This document shows, in pieces, positions 1 to 12,844 of a DNA stretch of 64,000 nucleotides; position 1 is the first letter of the stretch, and each line of letters opens with the position of its first letter. Under the pieces are notes generated by a model that saw nothing but the letters and a program-made list of their open reading frames with translations, had not been told where the DNA came from and did not search any database. Position numbers and translations under genes: made by a program. This DNA comes from Lepiota brunneoincarnata (lineage: Eukaryota; Basidiomycota; Agaricomycetes; Agaricales; Agaricaceae), in assembly GCA_023014365.1 (NCBI GenBank), contig JAEBUN010000006.1, positions 930,001 through 994,000 of the forward strand, in the 5' to 3' direction.

Positions 1-1030
1 CGTATTCACACCCGTGGACACTTATAACGCAAGTATTGATCAATAGATACGGGCAAGAAACAAGGCTTCCAACATACCCAATGATGATGTCGCCGTCACG
101 GAGCGATGAAGCCGACATGCTGTATGATACGTCTTTTATGGGAGCAGTGATAAGTCTTGCTACGCTAAACAGGAATTAGTTCACGATGATGGAAGAACGA
201 GGCCTGGCTACTTAGTGACCGTGCTATCCCTCTCCGAATATTTCTGTTACCCCCCTGTCCGCAATGCGAGCACCAACGTTGAGAAGCTTGCCTGCCAAAC
301 TTAAACCCGCTGTTAGTGCAGGACAACACTATATGATGACGACTCACCGCCGACGGAAACCCATTGTTTTGGCAGAGGTGGATTGGGGGAAAGGACAAGA
401 GCGCAGGGGACTTTGAATTCACCCTAGTTGAGTCTCCCAACACGAGGGAAGACACATTGGCATTAGCATCGGGAATTACCGGTTATGATTTGAGCATGGG
501 CAAAGGGTCAACCTAGCTGCTTCTGGGATCCTCTGAAGCTGACCCAGGTTGAATGGCACCCCAAATGTGCGTTCAATATTCAATCTTGGCCACCTTCCCT
601 CGGGATATGCACTATCACAACGCAGAAGAAATGACGAACGCAATGAGGGCACTTATCTGAAGATCTCAGCTTATCTCGTATTGACCAACGATGCGATGCA
701 TTCAGAGACCTGATCCCGTGCGGTGTGTCCCTTTTCTGCCTTCCGCATTTACATAAAATTTCCTACTAGACGATTGGAATATTGATTTCTCGGAAACGTT
801 GAAACCGGTCTTGGAACATATCACTGGAATGCTCAATAGGAGGGACTTCCAGTGTAATTTGAACGAAACGTATCTGAATGCAGTCCAGGGCGTTCTTAAG
901 GTTGGGGTCTCACAGAAAGGAATCCCGATATCCAAGCAGAATCGGATAAGCTGTGTTATTAGGGGTTATGGGCAGGGCGACAGTTGTAAGGAGACAGATA
1001 CACTTGCCTAGAAATTTCATTCGTCGCCTA
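1..1030. other. No recognised gene (3' flank of the chitin synthase)
   Basis: This kilobase lies downstream of the minus-strand chitin synthase. Short ORFs occur on both strands, for example minus 165-455 and plus 799-1011, but I recognise no domain, no repeat seen elsewhere in the window and no convincing exon series. It could hold the 3' UTR and part of a neighbouring gene that leaves the window on the left. Confidence 0.4.
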
Positions 1031-4000
1031 TCACAAATCTAATCTGAGAGCTCGTGGTGGATTTGATCGGCGCTCAATTGATATCGAATTGCAGTACGGC
1101 ATACACCCACACGCGCAGTGTCCGAGCATCAAACTCGTACTCTTACAATAATATGTATTTATAAATATCATCCAGTTATCAATCGCGCCACGAGGTACAG
1201 TGTCGATCCAGCGAACCGCTGAGGACGGGGATTGAATTGTTAACTCGCTGTATAGCCAAAGATACAAACGTACCACCGAGTTCGTAATCGCGGTAAACGC
1301 GAGAATAAATAAAAGGTACCCTTTGGTCCGGCTTAAACCAGCTTCATGGTCAAAAGTATTTGACGCGGACACGCCTCCAAGAATCGCAAGTAACAACAGC
1401 CCCTGTACGTTGAGTGTTCATCAGAACACGAGGCCAAGGAACCAATGCAACAAGGCCGCTCACGTTCGACATTACCCATACCAACAACACATTCGTTCGC
1501 ACACTCGCATAATAGTCCTTCGCAGACTGTTCCTTCTCCGCGTCCGTCCTCGCTCTGTTTTTCTTATTCACTACATCCACGGGTTTGCGGTCCCGCAGAT
1601 TGGCCAATGCTTCTTCATATAACGAATTGACATCGGCGGTGTCCGAGAAAAGTTCGACATCGACTTGTGAATTTATATCTTGTGTGACGGCACCTAGATC
1701 GGTTTCCGGCGTGTTGTCTTGTTTCGTTCCCCAGGATATCTACATAAAACGATCAGAACAATCTGTCTTGCCAAGCTGAGGCGGTAAACTTACATCGTCA
1801 AGATTAGAAAATGCATAACTGTGGCAAGTTTCATTGACTTATGTCATGGCATCACGAATTGGAGAAAATACTGACACGTTCAAAATATTTATGTATGTTG
1901 GCGAAAGGAAGATATAGGGAATAAAGCTGGTTATCATGTGCCAAGGGTCAAATGCCAGTACACTGCTTAGTGCGTACACTGCTCAGACGCGGTCAGTCAC
2001 AGCAACGCGCCGGGGAGGAGAAATCACTCACAGCCATAGGTAACCAATACACTGAGCAACATCACCGAGTTGGCCGTTCCACCTTGCCTCGCAGCTTCCA
2101 CCGCACAAGCGGTAGACGCAATTATCATATACAACATCAAGATTCCCAAGATAATGCTTGTTGCCTTGTACTTCCATTTCGATCTGACCTTATTTCAGGG
2201 AGGCTGTTCCGGAATGTCCAGAAGTCGACTTACGCTGCAGGCCTATTACCCATGGAGAAGATGAAGCATGATACCACCACCGAGGCCATGAGATAGTGCA
2301 TCAGAGTATTAAAGTATCTGATGCCTTGCAAGTGGAAGGTGGGGTCCTCCAGGGAGGAAGTTAGAACAATCTACAGTTCACATGTCAATTAACCCATCTA
2401 GAATCGAACCAAATAACTTACAAAGAAAAGGTAGAAATTCCCCTATCATTTTCCACCACCCCATGTCAGTCATATAAGCACGGCAAATACAGAGATGGAA
2501 GCAAACGCACAATGCTAAACCAGGCAAAAACCAAGTTAATAATGTTGTATACCGTCTCTATCATCAACACTATTTTCCGTATCAGACTATGTCCTGATCG
2601 CATGACCTGCCCAACATGGGCAACGGCATATGTCGCAGCAAAGAACGACCCATTCAGCCATCGCCTCCGTTGGGAGATAAACTCTGGCAATGAGTCTGGA
2701 ACGTCTGTCTCTCCATATGCCCCTTTGACATATTTCAAAACCCTAAATTTTCGTGTTGTTGGCGAGACATGAGAATGAATATCCGAGGCAATGAACTCAC
2801 CAACTCGAGTTTGACTTTGCTACCAACTCGAAACAGAGTATACGCTACCCAGACTGTTAAGTGCTGCGGTGGGACATGATGTTCAAACTTACGTCTTCAG
2901 CGAGATCTGAAGACGGTGTACTTGTCAGGCACTCAGAGCATAGGCCACAAACTCCTCCACTCACACATATTAGAAGTAAAGATATCTGTGTCCCTCCCGT
3001 GCAACACCTCGCCTTTGAAATACGAAGCAAGTGGTCCTTGACCCTTTTCATCGTTCTGCAGTGCAATAAATCTATACGCAGAGAATGCGCCAGGCTGCAC
3101 TGGTATGAGTTAACCCCTCACCTTCGGGTAAATTTTACGCACCAAGACACTGATATAGCCAAACAGACTCTCGGTGGGCTTGTCTAGCATGCAGCTGATC
3201 TTGTACTCAAAATTTTGCGCAGCGACTGTTATGCGCGGCCGTGTGAGGGAGTGGAAACGAAACAAGGGTACAAGAACGCACCAAGAGGATTCAATAGCAG
3301 GGACCAATTCTTGCCTTTGTATACCGAAATCTCGCCACACGCGCCGGCAACATTCGAATTGATGTCGAATGCCTTCCAGAGCCTGTATATACTATTATTT
3401 CCTGGCCTCGTGCCAACGTCCAGCAATACACAGACATTTGGCTACCAAAGAGATATGAGCGCACTTCTAATCAACTACGCAAATAGGTCGCACCTGTAGC
3501 ATAGCACCAAAAGCATTGAATCCCCATCTGTGACTATTGATCTTCTTCTGGTTCTTCTCCTTCATACAGAATATAATCTGTGTCGGCACGATCCCTTTGT
3601 CTGGATACTTGAAATGCACATTTGAATCCAAGGCGAATGACGTAGTATATTCAAAGACGTGAGCAGTGACCTCCTTGTTGTTAACCTTGTTCTGCATGTG
3701 TCCTCCGGCTTGGTATACACCTAATAACGTCAGACAGTCGATAACTCGAGGGTGGACCTTTTTACGACCGTCAGCGATGATACAAACTACCACCTGTGTG
3801 CCATCCATTACTTGAGTACGAATTCTAGCCGATCACCATAAACCATACCTTTTCCCAAGCATTCGGCCCCCATGTCTGTGAATTCTTGCGCGTACACAGA
3901 TGCGCAATATTCCGCATGACGCCATATAATGTCCGACAAAACAGCACTTCATCCTCCTAAGCCGCGCATACAACTCGTCATAAAACGCCACGAGCCTGGC

Positions 4001-5223
4001 TCAAAAGGACAACTCACATTGTACATCGTAATCATAATCAACAACTCCGTCCTCCTCCCGCCCTCATTCTGCCTGAGGAAAAATCCGCTCTTCTCAAAGT
4101 CATCCGGATCGCAGGTCACGGCCGTATACCTCGTCTCCATCATCTCGGGGACACCCCTCCTTGGTAACACCAACCTCGGTGGTACAGCCAAGTTCACAAC
4201 CAGATTCCCATTCGTTAACGGCACACGCTTCTTCGTCTTATGTCGTCTGATCACTCTTCCAGTCGGCGCCGGACCAAAGTGCTGTGTATCGAGGGGGGTC
4301 TCGGGTAGCGAAATCTGCAGTGACGACGTCGGCGTCGGTGGCTCGGGGTCGTACAGGATATGGTGGTGTGCCGGTGCAAGGTACTCCCCGCCGTGCATCG
4401 CATACTGTTCGTGTAATAACGCCTTTTCTGGGTCCTCGTAACTTTGCCGGTAGTCATAACCACCCATATGATGCACACTCTCATTCCCTACAATGTAATA
4501 ATCCTCATCGTCCACTGCGGGAGTTGGCGAGCGGGACCTTGGAGGCTGATACGGCGATGTTGAGTACGCAGTCCCACTCGCATACGCTCTTTCGGTATCA
4601 TGTTGGAAATGGTCGAGATCTGATCCTGCGAGCATCGATTCTGTACCATTGTGTGGCGTGTATGAATGGAGGGAGGAGTGATAATCTGTTGGGGTATTCT
4701 GCGAATAAAGGTCTGTGTCCATTTGGCTCCGAGGGTCCAAAGAAGGGAGATGTTGCTGTTCGTAAATTTGATACGTTCCGTGCGAGTGAGGAGGGAGGTC
4801 TTGTGGTAGCTGGGCGGGCTGGGCGATGGGTGTCTGGGAGCCATTGAAGGGGTCTGCCTCCTGTGGTAGTGTGGGCTGGGACTGGGGAACGACATCCTCG
4901 AGTTTGAGCGTTTCACCTGTGATTATGGGTGCAAGATATTGTCCTGGCCGGTAGGGTTGATACTCTGGCATGGGTTGTGGCCTTTCCTCTGGGTGTGCTC
5001 CATTGACATCGTCAACATGATTATCGCTAGTGTTCTGTGTCATGGCGGTGGAAAGTGTCGAGTGGTGGTTGGCGGCGTGGCCAGAGGATGTCGCATCTTG
5101 TTTTTGAGACATGGGAGTATCCGTTAGACTATAGCGCTTCACACTAGCACCCACGGGCCCATGGGTTGACGCTTGCTCGCTGTTGGGAGTGCCTGTGCGG
5201 GGCACAGGTTTTCTCCTGGCCAT
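1031..5223 (-). CDS. Chitin synthase, division 1, multi-exon
   Basis: Membrane glycosyltransferase (GT2) that polymerises UDP-GlcNAc into chitin at the plasma membrane. The ATG is at 5223. Exon 1 (5223-4018) gives a long polar Pro/Ser/His-rich N-terminus and then the conserved block [20 protein letters not shown]. Exon 2 (3956-3849) gives EDEVLFCRT. Exon 3 (3793-3494) has VVCIIADGR. Exon 4 (3441-3282) has LLDVGTRPG. Exon 5 (3235-3143) has [13 protein letters not shown] and exon 6 starts at 3094 with [10 protein letters not shown] 14-nt microexon lies at 2906-2893. The QRRRW catalytic motif is in exon 2742-2511, followed by a 21-nt microexon (2442-2422). The C-terminal half carries membrane segments and [11 protein letters not shown]. 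The last exon, after a 60-nt intron, may end at 1031 or slightly earlier. The architecture is full length. The precise class (I to III) is not assigned. Confidence 0.92.
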
Positions 5224-5514
5224 TTATGTTTTACGCAGTAAATTGCCAACTTGAACCATATCATTTTACGCGTCGCGTCAGTCACGTGTCAAAAAATCAA
5301 GACATTCATAGTCCGCTCGCAATCAGTAATTAATATGTCAGTATCGGTGTCAATCTATCGAGGCATCGTCCCAACGTTATAGCAACCCAAATGCAACAGA
5401 CAATATTCCAGTCAACGTCAATGACATGAAGATCGCTGACATTCCTCCAGAGGAATGTATAGAAAAGCCAGAGCCTGCGAATCACATTAGCATCCATCGG
5501 GATAATAAACAAGG
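5224..5514. other. Short intergenic region, protease end to chitin synthase start
   Basis: About 290 bp separate the stop of the upstream aspartic protease from the chitin synthase ATG. Both genes read on the minus strand, so this must hold the protease 3' end and the chitin synthase promoter and leader. I see no clear TATA box or repeat. Confidence 0.4.
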
Positions 5515-7411
5515 TCACTCACTCGTCGCCAGAGGTTGGCCTGTATTCGTAGGACGTGCAAGGGGTGAAGATGTAATGGTTGAGCCACGACCAATGGTAC
5601 CGAAAATAGGAGAAGTAGTGAGTGGATTTTGCGACGTTGCAGAGGAGGGAAAGGTCGTACCTGACCCTCCTGCTGCATCGGACAACTGTGCGAAGCCAAT
5701 CGAAGGCGGATCAGCACGGAAGACCGAATACACATTTTTCTGGAGGGTTCCCAAGAATTGAAACAAGAATTCAAAATTTTGTAAATTAAATTAAATAAAA
5801 AAGGGCGGAGGAGGCGTAAAGTGTCAGCTCACGTAAGATGGCAAAGAATAAACATACCAGGAAAGTATCGCCAACAACCCAGCTTGGGTTACCCGATCCT
5901 GCCTCTATATTACTTCCAAGGCTGAGATCAAAGATCCCTCCAAGGCAGAATGTCCCTGAGCGCTCGATGGCCCCAAGGTTCATATCAACCGGGTTGATGG
6001 GCCACGATTTGCCACCAAAGGCCATCGAAATCTGAACCTGAGTATCACAGGCTGAACGAGATGCATAATTAAATATACTATCAGTAAGATCCAAAGTCAG
6101 TACTCACGGAATTGCCAGAATCCTGGCATCTGCGATCCAACTTCTTGAGAGCCTGGAACAGCGGCCCAGATGTTCCTCACATCAGCGGATGGACCACCGA
6201 TAAGCGTTGTTCCTGTATCTATGGCGGACAAAGACCCAGCACCAGTCGAGATCGGGATCCTTTGTCCTTGAACAGTGGCCTCTGCAATTTTTTTCAGCAA
6301 TCTATTTTTTTTGGTTTGATGTTGCAAGATTTACCCGTCATGCTCAGAAGCCAGAAGGTTCTTTGTGTTCCAGGCATATTCACAAAGTCAATATCGCCGG
6401 TGAACAGACTAGAGTTGGTGCCTCCGAGCGTAAACACTCCTCCGAACTCTTCATCCCCCGCATTTCGGTTACCTTGCATGCGGGTAAGCCAGAAGGACAT
6501 TTCCTTGGTCGTAAGCTGGCCACCATCAGACAACGCCTGCCAAAATGGTACCGATTGTGTGCTAGCAATGTTGTCGAACGCAAGGCCCATAATACCAGAT
6601 AATGTGCCGTCGAGAAGACTCCGACTCAGTTGATCAACTTGAACTGCGGCGATGGTGCTTTGTCAATTAACTAGATAGCGACGAAACAAGGGTTGACTCA
6701 CGGAATACTTGATTCTGCATCGTAAATCCGCCCATCGAGACTGTCTCACGAGCGATTGTCCCAGAGACCTGTCCAGATCCATAGCGTATCGTGGTTTGGG
6801 AATCCGCCCCAGTAGAAGGTTGGTTTGATGATGACCTGGATGCATCGTAAAGGGGTATCGTATTATCACAGGTCGTGCACGCGGAATCGGTGACCCAGAG
6901 ATCAGACGACCCCGTATCGAGAACAACGCTAAAGTCTTGTGGCCTAAAACAAAGACACTCAATATAAGGTTCTTGCTTGAGAATAGGCGTCTCGTGTGTG
7001 TGAAACAGGATCACGAGGACAATGGCCCCACCACTGAGCAGAGCGAGGTGCGAAAGGACTCACGGTGTGCCGATGCTAACCTTCCCAAGGTAACTGGAGT
7101 CTTGGTTCTACCAAGAAAATCAGGGGGAGACGAAGAGGGACGGGTCGACAAATTGCACACACCTGGTTGATGATCGGGACGCCGGCGCTGGACGCACGCT
7201 TGATCACACCATGAACGCCTCTGCGTGAGGCTGAAGCTGAGCTTCCAAAGCCATACTTTCCACGAAGACTCTCAGCAGCAGCGGCATAATAACTTGCATC
7301 ATGACTCCTGGGGGCTCGTTTGGCGAGAGTGAGGTGGACGGGGTCCGCAGAAGCGGAAAGAGCAGAAAGGATAAGGGCAGCGAAGGAGAGCGGGATGATA
7401 CGAGAGGCCAT
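5515..7411 (-). CDS. Secreted pepsin-type aspartic protease (A1 family)
   Basis: Extracellular acid endopeptidase. Seven exons join in frame: 7411-7163, 7107-7064, 6943-6702, 6643-6335, 6281-6108, 6051-5858 and 5739-5515, giving about 478 residues. Residues 1-22 form a signal peptide ([20 protein letters not shown]). A propeptide with dibasic KR sites follows, then [18 protein letters not shown]. The first catalytic motif is [12 protein letters not shown] and the second is [13 protein letters not shown]. The paired cysteines expected of pepsins are visible: ACTTC after the first motif, and CDTQ to FCLGG near the C-terminal lobe. WVVGDTFL marks the lobe end. A Ser/Thr/Pro-rich tail of roughly 70 residues follows, without an obvious GPI signal. 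The gene diverges from the coiled-coil gene at 8862. All introns are 50-160 bp with GT-AG ends. Confidence 0.93.
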
Positions 7412-8861
7412 AGAGAAGGGAGAGGCTATACGAAGGAGAGAAGAGGAGGAAAGGACGGGGAGGGGGAGTGGACCTGCACTGGTAAGTCGTGTAATACGTG
7501 TGAAGACGAAGCAGTGCTCCCTTCAGATGGGGCTCGTCAGATACAAATCGAGCACGATGACAACCGTCCGTCCGTTCCAAGAACAACCCGCGCTCTCTTT
7601 TTGGTCACCACTCGCCGTCCGCAGTCCCTGGGGCCCTCCTTCCGTTCAGTCCAAGCGTTTCTCACATGGCTTCTCTCTCCGCAGCTCCTCCGAACGCCGG
7701 TCTAATCCGTTCTTATCCACCCCCCGGCCGGACATGGTTCGGGGTCTGACTGCCCCAACAATAGACACCGTCAGCCGGACAAGTCTTAACCGTCAGCCCG
7801 TGCCCGTGCCTATTTTCCCCTTAATCCACTCACTCAACTCCACAATTACGCAGAGTATTGTACTGTGCACACCGCCTCCTCGGTTGCCAAGTGCACCTTA
7901 AGCGCTAAAATTGTTTGATCGAAACAACAATGTCCGTGGGTCACCAGCGTTACTGCCACCATTCCAAGCGAGCATTTGAATCGTCGATGTGTCTACTCGT
8001 CCAACCCAACATCTGCAACAGCTGCCATAAAAGTATCGTTGTTGATCTATCACATGAACCAATCTCAACATGGGCTTGGCGGCTGCGTGTGTGAGTCGGA
8101 CAGCTACTCTTGGCAAAACAATGACAATGAGGATGATGAGGTCAAGTGGCCAACTACCATGTGTGTTGTGACCATCTCCAGCATAAGTGCAACGAGTCGG
8201 ACAACTCAAGTCATACCGCCTCGGAAATTGCTGATACCCGACATGCTCAGCGCCCAGCGTTCGCCAGCCACCCTTCTCAGACCGCCTGCAGTGTACGGGC
8301 TGCTTTTCCCCGTGTGTTCATCAACATCAACCACAACACCTGCCACTTCATCATGTCTTGCAAAAACCTCATCCCGAATGTGATGCATTGTCTTCTTGGC
8401 AATCACCACGAGCCTCAAGGTGCTTGGTGGTATTGCTTCGCTACCCAATCATATCGCCTTGATCATTGGATGGGCCTGATATGTAATTCAATATTTTTAC
8501 CTTGGTGATCTTGGCCAAACTGTTGTGTATCCATGTAACAACCAACTTCCAAGTCACTGCCTCATGTCCAGTGGTAGAAGACGCGCGTGCCAATATAAAC
8601 TTTCCTCGCACTCTACTTGGCACGTCCCTCTGGGACTAAACAAAGGGTCAGTCTCTGGGTATGAAGCGACTCCTTGACAACACCCACAGGTAATAGGCAT
8701 TCAATTACTCACGTCTTACAAGCTCTCTGGGTCCCGACCCACAAACAATTCTCATCATCGCAACGAATGACAGGAACCTAGGATGAAGAGAAGACCGAAA
8801 GCTTGATAAGTACGGCAGGCCAACGGCACAAACAACCCAAACGCCCATGTGAGAACTCCAC
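7412..8861. other. Divergent intergenic (promoter) region
   Basis: About 1.45 kb lie between two genes that start outward, the aspartic protease (minus) and the coiled-coil membrane protein (plus). The stretch adjoining the protease is pyrimidine-rich on the minus strand (7370-7470), as is common for fungal leaders. ORFs here are short and unrecognised on both strands, and no copy of a window repeat falls in it. Confidence 0.45.
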
Positions 8862-10538
8862 TTGCCACCCAATTGGGAAACTCCCTTCAACTACTACCAA
8901 TACCATCAACAAGCCCCTCTCGTGCGCAGGGAAAAACCCTATTCACCGATAATGCCGCTCCCAGGCGCACCCATCCCCCCAAATCCACCTCCAAACAGAC
9001 AACCCAAGGCAAACCGACGCCCACCCAAAAAACCTCGAACAGGGGGCAACATGAGGTAAGGGCTTATCGCCAACCATTAGCGGAAACTCCCCCGCAAGCT
9101 AATCGGTTTGACTCTGATAGCAGCCGAGTGGACTCTTGGTTGGAGGGCGTGCGTAACCCAGGTGACGCCTCCACGACATATCCCTCAAACACGAGCGACG
9201 CCGAGACTATCAGTACAGGCAGCCACCGTGGGACCGGCGCCTAGTCAAAGCGCGCCAGGACCATGTATGCCAAGCTCCCCGCCAGGTTACCAGAATTACC
9301 AAGGGACTGGTCCTCCTCCTAGTTATGCGACCTGGGCATATAGCCAATATATTCCCCAGACAAGGGGAGTACCCGAATGTCAACAATCGTCACCCAGAGA
9401 GGATGAACCACTCCTCGGATCAGGAGCCGGGGGAAGGCCATCTAAATCCCGCAGTATGTGTGGACGGATTACCACCATTCTCATTTTTGTATTGGTCATT
9501 GGCCTCCAGTTCGGCTACATACGCGGTATGAACCGGGAACCTAACATTGATGACCCCAGAGAGCGCGAAAGGATCCGAAGGGAGTGGGATCTGGAGCACT
9601 CCAATCACAGGAAGGCTTTAGAGGATATGCATCGGGAGCATGAGGCTATCCGACACGACTGGGCCATCGAATCTGCTGAGCATCAAAAGCAGCTGGAACA
9701 GGAACGCCAGGAGATTGCGAAGGAACACCGGGAGCATCTGGCATTACGTCGTAATATGGACCGAGAACGAAACAAGTGGGAGGAGGAGCGGCGTCAATGG
9801 GAGGATGACCGTGCGAGACGAAGGAGGGAAGAAGAAGAGCACGATCGTAACCTTATCCATTGGAGCTCGTTGAAGAAGGATGAGGAGTGCTTGAGATATG
9901 GCGTCGCAAGCTATCGCGCAGTGTTAGAGTATGCTCCCCCTGGATATGACCAATACAAGGCTTGTAGGGAGACGCCGATAGAAATCCATCAGAGAGATGT
10001 ATACGCCATCGAGTGCCACTACGACGTACGTGCTTGTGGGCTTTCCTTGGAGATGTTCTGACTGTTGGTACAGGGCCAACACATGACAGGAGTCTGGGTC
10101 GTTGACTTCGAAGAGCCGGCTTGTAAGCCCTGGTGGAGGGATACTAAGGATCATGTGGGTGAATTTCTACACTGGAAACTCCTGGAGACTTATAGGCTTC
10201 TTTAAGGGATGTACTTCCCGAGGTTCTGGTATTCATGTAAGTCTGGAAACAATCAAACGATTGGTTAGCATTTATAGGCAATCTATCTAGCGATACGAGG
10301 CCCACCTGGACGGATATCTCGAGCCAAACGAGTTCAAAGCACACTGGGATGAGATGTGCGACACGACACCTCACACAATGTTTGGACGGACGTACAAAGG
10401 TCCCACCGAGTGTGCCTATTGGGTACGTCATATTCTCTTGTTCACCCTATGCAGTGCTTAGAGTCGCATTTCGACATTCCACAGCCAAAAATTGGTGTGT
10501 ATGGATTCTGGGACGTTCCTGACTCCCAGTGTCAGTGA
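8862..10538 (+). CDS. Transmembrane coiled-coil protein, function unknown
   Basis: I do not recognise a named family. Seven exons join in frame: 8862-9055, 9121-9161, about 9223-10025 (acceptor at 9214 or 9223), 10074-10154, 10207-10236, 10291-10422 and 10455-10538. The N-terminus is Pro-rich and disordered (MPPNWETPFNYYQYHQQAPL). One hydrophobic segment, ITTILIFVLVIGLQFGYIRG, is followed by about 110 residues of charged, Glu/Arg-rich coiled coil full of REHE and EERRQW repeats. After this comes a compact Cys-containing domain with DEECLRYGVASY, PPGYDQYKAC, GVWVVDFEEPAC, ECAYW and a C-terminal IGVYGFWDVPDSQC. The layout suggests a single-pass protein with coiled coil and Cys domain on the same side. 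Exons 4-7 are short, and each join keeps frame, which supports a real gene. Confidence 0.72.
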
Positions 10539-12299
10539 AGTGTATGTAGCTGGCCCTGCAGGGCCTTAGCAATAGTTTGACAGTTACTGCTTTCGAAATT
10601 TTTAGTCCACTGCTGTTATGCTGACTGGTCAAAGCACATTGCCAACCCTGTACTTGCCGAATTCACACGCCCCAATTACGCGTCTTCTCGTACCCGCCCG
10701 GCCAGCAGTTTTGGTCATTCGCCCCGTACCCCAATACTTGCTGGATCAATGTCTAAGATATCTTACAGCTCACGTTTAAGGTAGTCATTTGGCTGGGATA
10801 CAGACGTCGCGTACAACAAGTTTATGACCGACCAGACTACTATACTTCACCCTTAATTGACTCCCCGATTGACTCGTCACATCACAGTCACATCCTTGCC
10901 GAAGTGATGTCCGAGCAGACACTGCACCAGAGACGGCAGACCTGCTCGAAGTGTGACAAACCTCAGCCCCCCATATCTCAATAATCCTTGCATAGTTTTC
11001 GATAAATCAAGTTGGAATATGGTATTGCCATTGTCACTAATTCATATCCAAAATTTGGTGAGATTCTGAAATGATTAAGGGAGAAAGCGGCAACCGGGGG
11101 GGACGTACCATTTTCTCAAGAACTCCTAGTGTGGCTCCTCCCGCACACCACTCCCATACCTAAAGTAGGTGATCTGCCCCCTGAAACATCAATGCTCTAT
11201 CCTTCTTCTCGTAAATTTCAAATTCCAAAATCCTATATGTGCAGAGTTTTCTCTGCATCGACATCCTTCAGGACTATAGCCCAACTCTCATCTGACTCCC
11301 AGGCGTATGCCCTCCCCTAAGTGAGTATCTGCTGGAAATGATGCCGTAGACCTCGATTCCCATGCCTGTCATACATAGCCTCCTTTTGGGCAGGAGGTTT
11401 TCGAGCTTACGCTACCTCGAAAATAAGAAGGGATGGACATTGGGAGCTGGGACAGCGACAAGGTTCTGGAGGGCCTCAGCAAAGGACGTCGAGAAAACGC
11501 CGGGAATGTCTACGAGGACGGGCCCGAGCCTCACCTGCTTCCCCGTTCATCACTACAGCTGGCGGTTCACCAGCCTGTGTGCATATTATAATGAGTGGGT
11601 GGTAATTTTCTTACCCTGTGCTAATCCATCACGTTAACCTGTCCACACACATCTCAGACAGTGGATCAAAATCATAAGCATGCAACCCAGTCTGGATTTA
11701 GCCCGACTGACAGTCTTTCTCCCCCATGTGGACCCGAATCTTGAGCATGATGTCCGAAACTTCCGCCAGATCGTTCACGGAAAGGAGCTCAGGTATGGTT
11801 TTTAACCGCCTGCTTGTATTTATCCAAATAACGAATACCTACTTCAGCTCCTGAATATGTTCTTCAACACTGATGGCTGCTCAACTGGGTTATCCTCTGT
11901 TGTACCATTCATTGCCTCATCATCATTCCACACCTCCACTGTACACCCCAAAAGGGTCTCTAGAGTAGGGCACTTATTGGCCACCTGCCCTTGATGAACA
12001 CCTGTGGACATAGTGATTATTCACTTGCATCTAAATTATCAATCACTTATATTTGATCCTTCGCTAAAGATAGATAACCCTTAATATTATATAGATTAAC
12101 CAATGTAGGACAAATACAGCCTATTGTTCACACTTCTTCCCCCCTCCCCCTGTACTAGTGTTGGCAGACCTCAATGGTCAAGTGTTTTACTTTGAGTAGT
12201 GGATGCTGATCCCAGATCGAGAACATACTCCCACAGGCCAAGTACCTGGTCAGTAGATACAGTATCTTCATGACACCCTACCAAGACTATTAGATCAAC
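10539..12299. other. Intergenic, with one gene-fragment-like stretch
   Basis: Mostly no recognisable coding. At about 11660-11792 a plus-strand frame reads SLDLARLTVFLPHVDPNLEH and ends at a plausible donor (gtatgg). A plausible acceptor (ttcag) follows near 11850, but the next reading frame soon stops, so this looks like an exon relic. Homopolymer C runs occur at 12135-12150. None of the LTR families found to the right has a copy here, so this is the edge between the genic and the transposon zones. Confidence 0.4.
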
Positions 12300-12684
12300 T
12301 GTTACCCAGGTTAGGGGTTTGCTCTTGAGTAGCACAGAGTTTGACACAGGATGTCTATACAGACTTGGTCCTGTCCTACTAAGCATGACTTGGAGACGAC
12401 GGAGCACTATAGTCCAGCTGGTTTAGAGGCAAAGAGTTATAGGAGGCAAGAACTTTATAACACTAAGATAAGGATACAAGGTATTGTACTGTATCCTTAT
12501 ATACTCCTGAGTGTGGCTGTACTCCTACTATAATAGTCCAGACCAGAGTAACTATAAGTCAGAGATAAGGAACACAAGGCGTATACTAAGAATAGTCCTT
12601 CTGATGTACACTACTGATGGTTTCATAGTGACATGGGAGTGTGGATTAAAAATAACCATCCTTCTGATAGAACTTCTGATAACA
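12300..12684 (-). repeat. 3' LTR of A1 (LTR family A)
   Basis: About 385 bp with TGTTAC and GATAACA ends. It matches the A2 LTRs (32604-32990, 40434-40822) and two solo copies in the other orientation (55542-55957, 59270-59657). Read on the minus strand it contains a TATA-like TATATAAGGA. Confidence 0.9.
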
Positions 12685-12844
12685 TTAGGTCCATTTCTAG
12701 AGTTGTTTTCCATTACAACTCATTAGTTTTCTTCCTCCAGGTATTCAGCTAGGTAGTTTGGCTTGTAGTAGTCGACTTGGGGTTGATCAGTGGAGTCTGG
12801 TCAAGGAGGAACAACAGGGGAGAAAGTGGGAGTCCTGTGGAGAT

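Noticed and set aside
165..455. Minus ORF of 96 codons with a few Cys and His
   Set aside because: No clear domain, no splice support and no start context; treated as chance.
4284..4847. Plus-strand ORF of 187 codons
   Set aside because: It is the complement of the chitin synthase first exon.
7301..7901. Plus-strand ORFs of 134 and 193 codons
   Set aside because: They lie opposite the protease first exon and promoter, with no domain and biased composition.
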